Of a stretch of 64,000 bases of DNA, positions 53,336 to 63,482 are shown in pieces. The stretch is from Campylobacter concisus UNSWCS. Lineage in GTDB: Bacteria; Campylobacterota; Campylobacteria; Campylobacterales; Campylobacteraceae. The stretch spans positions 25,323 to 89,322 of the forward strand of contig NZ_ANNG01000038.1 of assembly GCF_000466685.1 (NCBI RefSeq). Reading direction: 5' to 3'. Position numbers and translations under genes: made by a program. Numbering within the stretch: the first letter of the stretch is position 1; each line of letters begins with the position of its first letter. The notes below the pieces were generated by a model. The model was not told the DNA's origin and did no database searches. It worked only from the letters and a program-made list of their open reading frames with translations.

Positions 53336-54274
53336 TTGTTTAGAGCCATTTTAAAAACAGCGATCTCAAGCCTTGGGTTGCTGTTTTTTATCTCATTTTT
53401 TCTATTTTTGCTCATATATTTTTTGCCAGGCAATGTCACTGATGCGATGTTTTTGCGAAGTGAGGCGGTGAGCGTGGCTATAAAAGAGCAAATTTTAGAA
53501 AATTTGGGGCTAAAAGATGGCTTTTTTGTGCAGTATTTTAGATGGCTGGCTCACTTTGTCACAGGGGACTTTGGCACTAGCTTTGTAAGTGGAGCAAGCG
53601 TTTTTTTGCTCATTAAAGAGAGACTTTTAAACTCGCTTATTTTGTTTTTTGCTTCGTTTTTTCTGATAGCTCTCTTGTCATTTTTCTTGGGGCTTTTAAG
53701 CGCCATTTATAAAAATAAATTTGCCGACATCTTTATAAATTTTAGCTCCTTTTTGCTGGCTTCCTTGCCGCATTTTTACGTAGCACTCGTGCTAATAGCG
53801 ATCTTTAGTGTCTATCTAAACGTGCTGCCAAGCTCTGGCGCAAACGAGCTAGGATCTAGCGGAGTTGGGGCTAAATTTATCATCTTGCCAACGCTTGCCA
53901 TCATCTTGCCACACCTTGGCGCAAACGTGAAATTTGTAAGAGACAGGCTAAATCAAAGCCTAAACGCTGATTTTATCCAGACGGCTCACGCTAGAGGCTT
54001 GGGACGCGGCAAAATTTATCTATTTGCGATAAAGCACGCAAGCACCGATATAGTCTATTATTTCGCAACCCTTGTGGCTGGCGTTTTTGCTGGCTCATAC
54101 GTCATTGAGAGCATTTTTTCATTTCCTGGCATAGGCAAGCTTAGCCTTGATGCGGTGATTGCCAAAGACTATCCAGTCGCACTTGCGACCATTTTGCTAA
54201 CGGCTGTTTTTGTCGTTTTTGCAAATTTACTGGCTAAAATTTTCGCTATCTTAGCAGATAAGAGAAATTTATGA
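53336..54274 (+). CDS. nikY: ABC transporter permease (NikY, DppB/NikB-type)
   Basis: A 312-aa inner-membrane permease with about six helices. The DppB-type features are present: a long periplasmic loop after the first helix, the GDFGTSFVSGASVFLLIKERLLNSLILF segment, the EAA-like loop FIQTAHARGLGRGKIYLFAIKHA (about 213-235) and ESIFSFPGIGKLSLDAVIAKDYPVA near the C-terminus. The only start in frame before the first helix is a TTG at 53336 with a weak ribosome binding site. Its stop overlaps the next permease by 4 bases (ATGA). Confidence 0.85.
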   Translation: MFRAILKTAISSLGLLFFISFFLFLLIYFLPGNVTDAMFLRSEAVSVAIKEQILENLGLKDGFFVQYFRWLAHFVTGDFGTSFVSGASVFLLIKERLLNSLILFFASFFLIALLSFFLGLLSAIYKNKFADIFINFSSFLLASLPHFYVALVLIAIFSVYLNVLPSSGANELGSSGVGAKFIILPTLAIILPHLGANVKFVRDRLNQSLNADFIQTAHARGLGRGKIYLFAIKHASTDIVYYFATLVAGVFAGSYVIESIFSFPGIGKLSLDAVIAKDYPVALATILLTAVFVVFANLLAKIFAILADKRNL

Positions 54275-55071
54275 GAAAAGTCATATTTTTCCTAGCCTGT
54301 TTTGTCTTTTTAGCACTTGTCACATTTGCCTTTGTGACGCCATTTTTTTCTAAATTTGAGCCAAATTTCACTGACTTTATGGCGGTAAATTTAGCTCCAA
54401 GTAGCGAACACATCTTTGGCACTGACATCCTAGGCAGGGACAATCTCATAAGAGTGGCCTACGCGCTTAAAAACTCGCTTCTTGTTTTGCTGCTAGCTGG
54501 CTTTTTAACGACGCTTTTCTCGCTCATCTACGCATATTTTGGCACGAGTAAGAGCAGAGCTTGTGAGAGCCTTTTTGATAAGGGGCTTGATGCCTTTTTA
54601 AGTATCCCAAACATCGTTTTTATCATGCTTTTTAGCTCATTTAGTAGTGGAGATCTGCTTATAACATCTTTTATCATCGCCATTTGCTCGTTTATGCAGG
54701 GGTCAAAAGTTTTTATGCAAAATTTAAGACTTAGTAAAAAGTGCGACTACGCCGAGCAAGCCGTGATAAATGGAGCTAGTAAATTTAGCCTTATCTGCTT
54801 TGAAATTTTGCCAAATTTAAAGCATTTAATAATTAGTATCTTTGGTATAAACGCGATAAATGCAGTCGTTATGGAGGCTACGCTTGGCTTTTTTGGCGTG
54901 GGTAGCGACGCAAATAAAATAAGCCTTGGCATCATGCTAAATGAGAGCAAAGAGGCGCTTTTTCTTGGTTCTTGGTGGATGGTGCTTTTCCCTGGCGTGA
55001 CGCTCTTTTTGCTCATCCTTGCAACCTCGATCATCACGTCAAATTCAAAAAATGGCAATATAAAAATATGA
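54271..55071 (+). CDS. nikX: ABC transporter permease (NikX, DppC/NikC-type)
   Basis: A 266-aa second permease, probably pairing with NikY. It has an N-terminal helix (about 3-24), the segment SSEHIFGTDILGRDNLIRVAYALKNSLLVLLLAGF (about 44-78) that is diagnostic for DppC types, the EAA-like loop CDYAEQAVINGASKFSLICFEILPNLKHLI, and the C-terminal GVGSDANKISLGIMLNESKEALFLGSWWMVLFPGVTLFLLIL. It overlaps nikY and the downstream ATPase by 4 bases each, so the operon is tightly coupled. Confidence 0.85.
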   Translation: MRKVIFFLACFVFLALVTFAFVTPFFSKFEPNFTDFMAVNLAPSSEHIFGTDILGRDNLIRVAYALKNSLLVLLLAGFLTTLFSLIYAYFGTSKSRACESLFDKGLDAFLSIPNIVFIMLFSSFSSGDLLITSFIIAICSFMQGSKVFMQNLRLSKKCDYAEQAVINGASKFSLICFEILPNLKHLIISIFGINAINAVVMEATLGFFGVGSDANKISLGIMLNESKEALFLGSWWMVLFPGVTLFLLILATSIITSNSKNGNIKI

Positions 55072-55748
55072 TAGAGATTAAAAATTTAAACGTTTTTTAT
55101 AAGGATAAGAAACTTTTGCATGAGCTTGATTTTGCCATGAGCGAGGGTAAATTTATAGGTATCACGGGTGCAAGTGGCAGTGGCAAATCGCTCTTTGCAA
55201 AGAGTTTAATAAGGCTTTTTGATGATGATTTTAGAGTGAGAGCGGATAAATTTAGCATTTATAAAAAAGATATCTTAAATCTTAGTCAAAATGAGCTAAA
55301 AGAGCACCGAAAAAAGGTCGCTGCGCTCATCTTTCAAAACTCAGTTGCCAGCCTTCATCCGCTCTTAAACGTTGGCGATCACTTCAACGCATATCTTGGC
55401 GGCGATAATAAATCAAATAAAGAGCTTGCATTTGCTTATTTTAGGGAGTTTGGGCTGGGTAATGCAAATCTCATCTGGCACAAATTTTCATACGAGCTAA
55501 GTGGTGGCGAGGCTAGCCGCGTGCAGATCGCTCTTGCGCTTTGTCTGAAGCCAAAAATCCTAATCTGCGACGAGATAACAAGCGGGCTTGATAGCATTAG
55601 CGGTAGCCACGTGGCGGGCATCTTAGAGAGCCTAAAGGGCAAGATGAGCGTCATTTTTATCTCGCACGATGAGGCGCTGACGAACTATCTTAGTGATGAA
55701 ATTTGGCAGATGAGAGATGGGCGGCTAAATTTAAAGGAAAATGCGTGA
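55068..55748 (+). CDS. nikW: ABC transporter ATP-binding protein (NikW, DppD-type)
   Basis: A 226-aa ATPase: Walker A GITGASGSGKSLFAKS (about 28-43), Q-loop ALIFQNSVASLHPLLNVG (about 86-103), signature YELSGGEASRVQIALAL (about 141-157), Walker B ILICDEITSGLD and VIFISHDEA switch. I start at the ATG that overlaps the nikX stop codon (ATGA); upstream in-frame codons only mirror nikX. It is shorter than DppD because it lacks the C-terminal peptide-transporter oligopeptide domain, which supports a metal transporter. Confidence 0.87.
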   Translation: MIEIKNLNVFYKDKKLLHELDFAMSEGKFIGITGASGSGKSLFAKSLIRLFDDDFRVRADKFSIYKKDILNLSQNELKEHRKKVAALIFQNSVASLHPLLNVGDHFNAYLGGDNKSNKELAFAYFREFGLGNANLIWHKFSYELSGGEASRVQIALALCLKPKILICDEITSGLDSISGSHVAGILESLKGKMSVIFISHDEALTNYLSDEIWQMRDGRLNLKENA

Positions 55749-56494
55749 AAATAAGGCTTGAAAACGTATCAAAAAGTTTAAGCTTTAAGGAGCATTTTAA
55801 CGCTAGAGCTGAAGTGCTGCACCTTTTGGAGGGGATAAATTACGAGCTTGATGATGGCGAAAATTTAGCCATTTTGGGGCAAAGTGGCAGTGGTAAAAGC
55901 ACGCTTGCAAAGCTCATATCATTTAGCGAGCCAAAAAGCGGGGGCAAAATTTATATAAACGATAAGGAGATCACGGACAAAAATGAGCTAAAAAAAGATA
56001 TCAGATATATCTTGCAAAATCAAAAACAAGCCCTAAATCCGGCGCTAAAAGTAAAAACCGCGATCGCTCATGTGAGATCATATCTTAAGCTTAGTTTTAG
56101 CGAAAATGAGCTTAAAGAGCTTCTAACAAATTTAAATTTAAAAGATGAAATTTTAGAAAAATATCCGTCACAGCTAAGCGGCGGCGAGGCGACAAGGGTT
56201 GGGATACTGCTAGCGCTTCTTTCAAAACCAAAAATCTTAATTTGTGACGAGATAACAAGCGGACTTGATAATGAGACGAAGCAAAAGATCATAAATTTGC
56301 TTTTAAGCTTGGATGAAAAGATCAGCATTATCTTTATCACGCACGATATTTTAAGTGCGATGAAGATAGCGCAAAAGGTGCTAATAATAGAGGCTAGCAA
56401 GCAAGTAGCTTTTGGTAAATTTGATGACCTAGTAAGCCAAAATGTCCTTAAAAAATACCTTGACGCAGCTAAATTTTATGATGACAAACTTTGA
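55745..56494 (+). CDS. nikV: ABC transporter ATP-binding protein (NikV, DppF-type)
   Basis: A 249-aa partner ATPase: Walker A ILGQSGSGKSTLAKL (about 40-54), Q-loop ILQNQKQALNPALKV, signature QLSGGEATRVGILLAL (about 143-158), Walker B ILICDEITSGLD and FITHDILSAM. The start is a GTG (55745) overlapping the nikW TGA (GTGA), with AAAGGA about 8 bases ahead. It is the last gene of the operon, followed by a 195-base AT-rich gap. Confidence 0.87.
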   Translation: MKIRLENVSKSLSFKEHFNARAEVLHLLEGINYELDDGENLAILGQSGSGKSTLAKLISFSEPKSGGKIYINDKEITDKNELKKDIRYILQNQKQALNPALKVKTAIAHVRSYLKLSFSENELKELLTNLNLKDEILEKYPSQLSGGEATRVGILLALLSKPKILICDEITSGLDNETKQKIINLLLSLDEKISIIFITHDILSAMKIAQKVLIIEASKQVAFGKFDDLVSQNVLKKYLDAAKFYDDKL

Positions 56495-56689
56495 TGTAGT
56501 GTTAGCTTTAAATAACAAAAAATAACCACTCTATTCTAAAAATAATAAATAATATTCAAACGCTATTTCTTATATAAAAATAAAAATTATTACTTACTTT
56601 TAAAAATTTATAAATATTGTAAATTTTAAGTAATTACTAAAATTTAGATAACTATAATCGCTGTAACCAATTTCATTAAGGGAGAAAAA

Positions 56690-59186
56690 ATGAAAAGACG
56701 AGAATTTCTAAAAGGTGCAGCTGCAAGTGCAGCGTTTGCAAGTAGCGCAAGTGCCACTGCCTTAATTAGTGACAACCTAATGAATGACACTTCTGCTAAT
56801 ATAAGTGCTTCACACTTTGGTGCCATAAGAGGCTTAAACAAAAATGGTAAATTTGAGGGCATTGCTGATGTTAATGAGCTTGATTTTTATCCAGTGACGC
56901 TAAGAGAGGGAGTGCTAGCAAGAACATATGACGAGACTCGTATCGCTAGACCTGCTGTTAGAAAAGGATACCTTGAAAAAGGATACAAAAGCGATAAGAG
57001 CAAGAGAGGTAAAGATGAGTGGGTTGAAGTAAGCTGGGATGAGGTTTACAAGATCGTAGCAGATGAGCTAAAACGTGTTTATAAAGAGCATGGTGCTAGT
57101 TCAATATATGGCGGAAGCTACGGTTGGTATAGCGTGGGAAGTGTAAATAACCCGCAAACTCTTCTTGGTAGGATGTTAAACGTACTTGGTGGCTACACAA
57201 CAAGAACACTTACTTATTCTACCCATGCAATACGTGCTATTACACCTTATGTTACTGGCACAGACGAGAGTGGCGCACTTCAAACTGCATGGCCTGTGAT
57301 ACTAAAAGAGACCGAAGTAGTTGTTATATGGGGAGCAGATCCGATAAATACAAATCAAATCGCATGGGGTGTGCCAGATCACGAGAGCTATATATACTTC
57401 AAAAAGCTAAAAGAACAGATGAAAAAACGTGGCGTCAAAGTTATTTGCATAGACCCAGTTTTAAATAATACTTCTATGTATCTTGGTGCTACTCATATTC
57501 ATGTAAATCCTACAACAGATGTCGCTTTGATGATGGGTATATGCTATGAGATGATGAAAGCTGGTGTTAGCGATGAGAAATTTTTAAAACGCTACACTAG
57601 TGGTGTAGCTGAATTTAAGGCCTATCTAAATGGAGAAGCTGAAGATAAAATAGTTAAAAATGCTGCTTGGGCTAGTAAAATTTCTGGTGTTAATGAAGAA
57701 GATATCAAAACTTTAGCAAGACTTTTTGGCGCAAAAAGAACAATTCTAATGTGTGGTTGGGGTCCTCAAAGAGCACACCATGGTGAGCAGTTTCACTGGA
57801 TGGCGACAGTTCTTGCTGCATTTATCGGTCAGATAGGACTTCCTGGTGGAGGATATGGCTTTGGATATCACTACTCAGATGGAGGTTGTCCATCTCCAGC
57901 AGCTCCAGTTGGTAGTGCATTAAGTTTAAGTAGTGGTAAAGCTCAATCAAGCACGGCTTTCCCTGGTCTTGGAAGCATAAGTATCGTGCCAAGTGTTGAT
58001 GGTGATTGGAAAACATAGGGATAATATCGCAATACCTGTTTCAAGAATAGTTGATTGTATAAACAATCCTGGTAAAGAAGTGGAATTTAACTGTAAAAAG
58101 ATAACCTATCCTGACATCAAGCTAGCTTATTGGGCTGGTGGCAATCCTTTTCATCATCACCCAGATACAAAATTGATGGCAAAAACCTTTGAAAAACTTG
58201 ATACATTTATCGTTCAAGACTGCTTTTGGACAGCAAGTGCTAGAATGGCAGACATAGTCTTGCCAGCAACAACCGAGCAAGAAAGAGATGATATAACAAA
58301 ATCTCACACTAATAAATTTATAATTGCTATGCATAAAATCGCTGAGCCTTATATGGAGGCTAAAAATGACTATGAAATTTATAGTGGGATATTAAAACAA
58401 TTTGGTCAGACTGAACTGAATGCCTTTACTGAAGGAAAAACCGAGTTTGACTGGATCAAGCAATTTTACAACGCTTCAAAGAAAAAAGGCGATGCAAACA
58501 ATCTAAACATGCCAAGCTTTGAAGAATTTTGGGAAAAAGGTTATGTTGAGTTTAAGGTGCCAGATTATGCATATGAATATGTAAAAATGGCTGATTTTAG
58601 GAAAAATCCTATCATTAACCGCCTAGGAACGCCATCTGGTAAAATTCAAATAGTCTCTAAAAAGATAGGCAAAGCTATGTATGAGGATTGTCCATCTCAT
58701 CCTACATGGATGGAACCTATGGAGTGGCTAGGCAGCAAAGAGGTAAAAAAATATCCACTAAATTTAGTTTCTCCTCACCCAAAATATCGCTTGCACTCAC
58801 AGCTAAACAATACTTGGCTTAGAAATTTAGCTGAGGTAAATGGTAGAGAGCCTGTTTGGATACATCCAAATGATGCAGCCTCTAGAGGCATAAAAAATGG
58901 AGATATTGTCCGAGTATTTAACGGCAGAGGCGAAATTTTATGCGGTGCTATCGTGACAAAAAATGTGAAAGTAGGTGTTGTTAGGATAGAAGAGGGAGCT
59001 TGGTGGGATCCAGACAAAAAAGAGCTTTGTGTTCATGGTAACGTGAATGTTTTGATCCCTAATGAACCAACATCAAAACTAGCCATGGGAAATCAAGCAA
59101 CAGCTCTAGTTCAGATAGAAAAATTTGAAAAAGAGTTGCCTGAGATCAATGTATTTTCACAACCTAAATTTAGTAAAAAAGGATAA
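56690..59186 (+). pseudogene. torA: TorA/BisC-type bis-MGD reductase, interrupted by a frameshift
   Basis: A periplasmic molybdopterin enzyme for TMAO, DMSO or biotin sulfoxide, read in two frames: 56690-58018, and a continuation that is open to 59186. The first starts with a twin-arginine signal (KRREFLKG, then AAASAAFASSASA). It has YGGSYGWYSVGSVNNPQTLLGRML, where the Ser is the likely molybdenum ligand. The second resumes at DNIAIPVSRIVDCINNPGKE and YWAGGNPFHHHPDTK. Removing one A from the AAAA at 58010-58013 restores one frame of 831 codons, the usual family length (about 840). The premature stop is TAG, not TGA. AGGGAGA precedes the start. Its cytochrome c partner follows 3 bases later. 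Confidence 0.85.
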
Positions 59187-59189
59187 AAA

Positions 59190-59747
59190 ATGAGAAAAAT
59201 TTTAACTCTTTTAGTGTTTTGTGTTTCACTGTTTGCTAGTGATGTATATGTGACCTCAAAGACACCACTTTTAGATAAAGTAAATGGCAAAGAGATCGCT
59301 ATAATGCACGTTGGAGCGAAGTTGAATGTTATAAAAGATGATGGCAAATTTGCTGAAGTAAGCTACAGCGGTTTTGTGCCGCAAGATAGCATAAATGCTT
59401 ACTCAAAACTTGGAATTTTAGAGCTTGATGTAGAGGCAAAAGATCCTAAAATTTTAAAAACCGTTAAAAAGACTATGGATGAATATGATAATGAGTGGCT
59501 TCAAGTTAGCATTACTGGTTTTGTTGCAAAGGATGCTTTAACAAGCGATGGAACTCAAGTCTTGACAAAGGGTGAAGCGCTTTTTAAAGAGAGATGTGGA
59601 AACTGTCATGCTTTACATGGATATGACGAGTTTAGTGTAAATGTTTGGCCAAGTGTCATTGAAACTATGGTTGGTAATGCAGGTCTTGTAGGAGATGAGA
59701 CGGAATATCTTGTTAGATTTTTACAAAGCAAGGCTCCATTAGAGTAA
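59190..59747 (+). CDS. Monohaem cytochrome c, TorC-like partner of TorA
   Basis: A 185-aa periplasmic protein with a signal peptide (RKILTLLVFCVSLFAS), two SH3-like segments (about 20-65 and 78-115; the second ends ITGFVAKDAL), and a C-terminal class-I-type haem site CGNCH (about 142-146) with a distal Met likely in the ETMVGNAGL region. It resembles Cj0265c, the small cytochrome beside the TMAO/DMSO reductase gene Cj0264c in C. jejuni, and would donate electrons to TorA. It lies 3 bases after torA. It is intact even though torA is not. Confidence 0.85.
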   Translation: MRKILTLLVFCVSLFASDVYVTSKTPLLDKVNGKEIAIMHVGAKLNVIKDDGKFAEVSYSGFVPQDSINAYSKLGILELDVEAKDPKILKTVKKTMDEYDNEWLQVSITGFVAKDALTSDGTQVLTKGEALFKERCGNCHALHGYDEFSVNVWPSVIETMVGNAGLVGDETEYLVRFLQSKAPLE

Positions 59748-59756
59748 AACATAAAA

Positions 59757-59789
59757 GGCCTTTTTGGGTATAATCTGCCCAAAAAGGTC
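59757..59789 (+). promoter_or_regulatory. Hairpin covering the queH promoter -10 and ribosome binding site
   Basis: Arms GGCCTTTTTGGG (59757-59768) and CCCAAAAAGGTC (59778-59789) pair over 12 bp with one G-U. The loop contains TATAAT (59769-59774). The 3' arm contains the AAAAAGG that serves the queH TTG at 59794. It may end the torA unit and also set queH translation. Confidence 0.6.
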
Positions 59790-59793
59790 AAAT

Positions 59794-60870
59794 TTGCTAG
59801 TTCATATCTGCTGCTCGGTCGATAGCCACTACTTTTTACAGCGCCTACGAAAAGATTACCCAAATGAACGAATAGTAGGCTATTTTTACGATCCAAACAT
59901 ACATCCATATAGCGAGTTTTTACTGCGTTTTGAGGACGTGAAGCGAAGCTGCGAGAAGCTAGGCATCGAGCTAATATGTGGCGAATACGACTACGAAGCG
60001 TGGCTTGGTGGCACAAAGGGGCTTGAAGATGAGCCAGAAAAGGGCAAAAGGTGCGAATACTGCTTTGATTTTCGTATGAAAGACTCCGCTAAAAAGGCGC
60101 TTGAGCTAGGACTTAGTAAGATCACGACGACACTTTTGATGAGCCCAAAAAAGGACTTTTCTCAGCTTAAAAAGGCGCTTGATGAGGCGGTGGCTGGCTC
60201 AAATTTAGAAGCCGTTGCGGTTGATTATAGAAAAAATGGCGGCACAAGCGAGCAGTTTATCCTCGCTAAAAAGGACAAGCTCTATCACCAAAACTACTGC
60301 GGCTGCGTCTTTGCGCTAAAAAAACAGCGCGACTCACAAAATTTACCCCAAAGTGAGCTAATGAGCGAGCTACACGCAAGAGCGCTTTATGGCAGCATAG
60401 AAGCTAGACTTGAGCTTTACAAAAAGGTGCGCCTTTGCGAGGCTAAGGGAGAGAAATTTCATCTTTTTAGAAGGCGATTTTTAAACTACAGGCTTTTTCG
60501 CGCTAGTGTTAAGTTTGAAGCAGTTGTGGTGCCAAGCTACTTTGTGCTCTACTCTGGCTTTAAAAGAGAGAATTTAAAGCTTAATGTGGAGTGTGACTGC
60601 GAAATGGACGATGAGCTAAAAGAGGGTGCGATATTTATGAGCATAGAGCGCTTTAATAAATTTACAAATAGCAAATTTAAAAGCGTTGATGAGCTTTGCA
60701 AAAGGCCGCTTGAGCTTGACGCTGAGATGAAATTTCGTAGGCAGATAAGCGGGGAGTTTTCGCAAAATCCTATCATCATATTAGATGAGGTCAAAAAGGG
60801 CAGCTACGAAATTTACGCAAAGGCTGTTTTTTACAACGACAGCGAAGAAATTTTGGTTTTAGAGAGCTAA
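59794..60870 (+). CDS. queH: Epoxyqueuosine reductase QueH
   Basis: The last step of queuosine synthesis in tRNA: reduces epoxyqueuosine to queuosine. QueH (DUF208) replaces QueG in many bacteria. The 358-aa protein has VHICCSVDSHYFL (about 3-15) with the Cys pair, YFYDPNIHPYSEFLLR (about 30-45), KRCEYCFDFRM (about 88-98) with the second Cys pair, and TTLLMSPKKDF. An extra C-terminal part (about 205-358) is not in the minimal QueH and is common in campylobacters. Start: TTG 59794, AAGG 6 bases ahead. Confidence 0.9.
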   Translation: MLVHICCSVDSHYFLQRLRKDYPNERIVGYFYDPNIHPYSEFLLRFEDVKRSCEKLGIELICGEYDYEAWLGGTKGLEDEPEKGKRCEYCFDFRMKDSAKKALELGLSKITTTLLMSPKKDFSQLKKALDEAVAGSNLEAVAVDYRKNGGTSEQFILAKKDKLYHQNYCGCVFALKKQRDSQNLPQSELMSELHARALYGSIEARLELYKKVRLCEAKGEKFHLFRRRFLNYRLFRASVKFEAVVVPSYFVLYSGFKRENLKLNVECDCEMDDELKEGAIFMSIERFNKFTNSKFKSVDELCKRPLELDAEMKFRRQISGEFSQNPIIILDEVKKGSYEIYAKAVFYNDSEEILVLES

Positions 60871-60943
60871 ATTTAGACCCACTAAGGCTAAATTTCAGAG
60901 ATTTTAAAAGAGGTTAATAATTTTTTTCTTAGTATAAATTTGT

Positions 60944-60949
60944 TACAAT
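60944..60949 (+). promoter_or_regulatory. Candidate -10 box for fabZ-lpxA-clpX
   Basis: TACAAT preceded by TGT, after a long T-run (ATTTTTTTCTT), 32 bases before the fabZ GTG. Confidence 0.45.
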
Positions 60950-60980
60950 CTGCCAAAATTTACATTACTAAGGCTAAAAC

Positions 60981-61427
60981 GTGATAGACGTCGTAGAAAT
61001 TCAAAAAATTCTCCCACATAGATTTCCTTTTTTGCTTATCGATAGAGTTGTCGAGCTAGAGCCTGCAAAAAACATCGTCGCTTATAAAAATGTAACCATT
61101 GGCGAGCCGATATTTCAGGGGCACTTCCCAGGCCACCCGATCTATCCTGGCGTGATGATCATTGAGGGCATGGCGCAAGCTGGTGGCGTGCTAGCGTTTA
61201 AGAGTATGAGCGACGAGCATCAAGCTGGCATCGAGAACAAAGTGGTCTATTTTATGAGCATTGACGGAGCGAAATTTCGCCATCCAGTCCGCCCTGGAGA
61301 TAGGCTAGAGTATAGATTAAATGTATTAAAACACAAAGGCAATATCTGGGTGCTTGAGGGCAAAGCATACGTCGATGATGTGCTATGCGCCGAGGCTGAA
61401 CTAAAAGCGATGATAGTCGATAAATAG
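60981..61427 (+). CDS. fabZ: (3R)-hydroxymyristoyl-ACP dehydratase
   Basis: Dehydrates beta-hydroxyacyl-ACP in fatty-acid elongation. The 148-aa hot-dog protein has [17 protein letters not shown] (about 9-25), [27 protein letters not shown] (about 48-74) with the catalytic His and Glu, and [19 protein letters not shown]. The start is a GTG at 60981 with AAGG 8 bases ahead. lpxA follows 25 bases after its stop codon, as in many proteobacteria, linking fatty-acid and lipid A synthesis. Confidence 0.95.
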   Translation: MIDVVEIQKILPHRFPFLLIDRVVELEPAKNIVAYKNVTIGEPIFQGHFPGHPIYPGVMIIEGMAQAGGVLAFKSMSDEHQAGIENKVVYFMSIDGAKFRHPVRPGDRLEYRLNVLKHKGNIWVLEGKAYVDDVLCAEAELKAMIVDK

Positions 61428-61452
61428 GCTTTTGCTTAAAAAAAGAGAGACA

Positions 61453-62241
61453 ATGAAAAATATCCACCAAACAGCAGTTATAGAAGATGGAGCGATCATT
61501 GGAGATGACGCAAATATCGAGGCTTACGCATTTGTAAGTAAAGATGCGGTCCTTGGCAACAACGTCACGATAAAACAAGGCGCAAGGGTGCTTGGCAAGA
61601 CGAGGATCGGCGATAACTCTCGTGTATTTAGCTACGCGATCGTGGGCGACATCCCGCAAGATATCAGCTATAAAGATGAGGTCGATACTGGCGTCATCAT
61701 CGGCGAGCACGCAACTATACGTGAGTTTTGCACGATAAACTCAGGCACGCACAAGGGCGATGGTATAACAAGGATTGGCGATAATGCCTTTATCATGGCA
61801 TATTCTCACATCGCACACGACTGCATAATAGGCAGCAACGTCATTTTGGCAAATAACGCAACTCTAGCAGGCCACGTCGAGCTTGGTGACTACGCTGTTG
61901 TGGGTGGTCTTACGCCTATTCACCAGTTTGTTAGAGTGGGTGAGAGCTGCATGGTCGCGGGGGCTAGTGCGCTAAGTCAAGATGTAGTTCCATTTTGCCT
62001 AGCTGAGGGCAACAGAGCCTATATAAGAAGCTTAAATTTAGTTGGCATTAGGCGTAGATTTGACAAAGAGCAGGTTGAAGAGCTTGTTCGCGCTTATAAA
62101 TTTTTGTTTAATCAAGGCATTAGCCTAAAAGATCAAGCAAACGAGCTTATCGCAAAAACCAGCGACGAAAATGTTAAAAAAATGTGTAAATTTATATTAG
62201 AAACGACAAGAGGAATTCCGCTTGCAAAAGGAAGAGATTAA
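61453..62241 (+). CDS. lpxA: UDP-N-acetylglucosamine acyltransferase
   Basis: First step of lipid A synthesis: moves a hydroxyacyl chain from ACP to UDP-GlcNAc. The 262-aa protein has a left-handed beta-helix made of hexapeptide repeats (about 5-190), the catalytic His in [13 protein letters not shown] (about 115-127), and a C-terminal helical domain from about 195 ([23 protein letters not shown]). Start at ATG 61453 in place of the upstream in-frame start in the fabZ-lpxA spacer; AGAGAGA lies ahead. It overlaps clpX by one base (TAATG). Confidence 0.95.
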   Translation: MKNIHQTAVIEDGAIIGDDANIEAYAFVSKDAVLGNNVTIKQGARVLGKTRIGDNSRVFSYAIVGDIPQDISYKDEVDTGVIIGEHATIREFCTINSGTHKGDGITRIGDNAFIMAYSHIAHDCIIGSNVILANNATLAGHVELGDYAVVGGLTPIHQFVRVGESCMVAGASALSQDVVPFCLAEGNRAYIRSLNLVGIRRRFDKEQVEELVRAYKFLFNQGISLKDQANELIAKTSDENVKKMCKFILETTRGIPLAKGRD

Positions 62242-63473
62242 TGGCTAGAAAGTGTAATTTTTGTGGCGAGGCCGAGTCTGCTGAGAGAAGGTTATTAGCA
62301 GATATCGAAGGAAACGCCTATATATGCGAGTACTGTATAGCAGCAGCATACGATATGATACATGGTGATACGAGTGTAGAAGAGAGTAAAAACGATGAGG
62401 CGATAGAGTATCAAAAGCTCACTCCAAAGGAGCTAAAAGCGGTACTTGATAACTACGTGATCGGTCAAGATAGGGCTAAAAAGGTCTTTAGTGTCGGCGT
62501 ATATAACCACTATAAGAGAATTTTTAAACAAAGCGACATCAAAGACGACACCGAAATTTCAAAGTCAAACATCTTGCTTGTTGGTCCAACTGGAAGTGGC
62601 AAGACGTTGATGGCTCAGACTTTGGCGAGATTTCTTGACGTGCCTATTGCGATTTGCGACGCGACAAGCCTAACTGAGGCTGGATATGTCGGCGAGGACG
62701 TTGAAAACATTCTTACAAGGCTCTTGCAAGCTGCAAATGGCGACGTGAAAAAGGCGGAACAGGGCATTGTATTTGTCGATGAGATCGATAAGATCGCTAG
62801 AATGAGTGAAAACAGAAGCATCACAAGAGACGTTTCAGGCGAGGGCGTGCAGCAAGCGCTTTTAAAGATCATCGAAGGAAGTGTTGTAAATATCCCACCA
62901 AAAGGCGGCAGAAAGCATCCAAACCAAGACTTCATCCAGATAGATACGACAAATATCTTATTTGTTTGTGGCGGTGCATTTGATGGGCTTCTTGACATCA
63001 TAGAGCGCAGAGTTGGTAAAAACGTACTTGGATTTAACCAAGAAAAACGTGGCAAAAACGAAAAAGAAAATTTACTAAGCCTGCTTGAGCCAGACGATCT
63101 TGTAAAATACGGCCTCATCCCAGAGCTCATCGGCAGACTTCACGTGGTGGCTACTTTAAATGAGATAACAAAAGAGGATATGGTTAAAATTTTGACCGAG
63201 CCAAAAAATGCGATATTAAAACAATATCAAAAGCTTTGTGCGATCGATGGTGCTACGCTTAAATTTGACGACGAAGCGCTTGAAGAGATAGCGAGCCTTG
63301 CTATCGAGCGAAAGACTGGAGCAAGAGGGCTTAGAAGCATAATGGAAGAACTCATGACAGATATAATGTATGATCTGCCAGAGCTAAAAGACTACGATAT
63401 CGTGATCTCAAAAGAGACGGTAAAAGATAAGGCAAAGCCGATTTTGGTAAAGCACAATAAATTAACAGCGTAA
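62241..63473 (+). CDS. clpX: ATP-dependent Clp protease, ATPase subunit ClpX
   Basis: Unfolds proteins and feeds them to ClpP. The 410-aa AAA+ protein has an N-terminal zinc-binding domain (CNFCGE near 5 and CEYC near 30), Walker [12 protein letters not shown] (about 112-122), Walker B VFVDEIDK (about 177-184), sensor region [13 protein letters not shown] and pore-loop residues between. The substrate-binding RKH and IGF loops are GGRKHPN (present) and an equivalent near KRGKNEKEN. One base overlaps lpxA; 9 bases precede mreB. ClpP is not encoded here. Confidence 0.97.
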   Translation: MARKCNFCGEAESAERRLLADIEGNAYICEYCIAAAYDMIHGDTSVEESKNDEAIEYQKLTPKELKAVLDNYVIGQDRAKKVFSVGVYNHYKRIFKQSDIKDDTEISKSNILLVGPTGSGKTLMAQTLARFLDVPIAICDATSLTEAGYVGEDVENILTRLLQAANGDVKKAEQGIVFVDEIDKIARMSENRSITRDVSGEGVQQALLKIIEGSVVNIPPKGGRKHPNQDFIQIDTTNILFVCGGAFDGLLDIIERRVGKNVLGFNQEKRGKNEKENLLSLLEPDDLVKYGLIPELIGRLHVVATLNEITKEDMVKILTEPKNAILKQYQKLCAIDGATLKFDDEALEEIASLAIERKTGARGLRSIMEELMTDIMYDLPELKDYDIVISKETVKDKAKPILVKHNKLTA

Positions 63474-63482
63474 AGGAAATAG

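Noticed and set aside
58005..58018. Selenocysteine readthrough or programmed frameshift to explain the split torA.
   Set aside because: The stop is TAG, not TGA; the predicted molybdenum ligand is Ser in the first half; and there is no classic slippery site or pause element, only AAAA.
62615..63130. 171-aa minus-strand open frame inside clpX.
   Set aside because: It lies wholly opposite conserved clpX motifs and has a Ser/Pro-rich composition typical of antisense frames.
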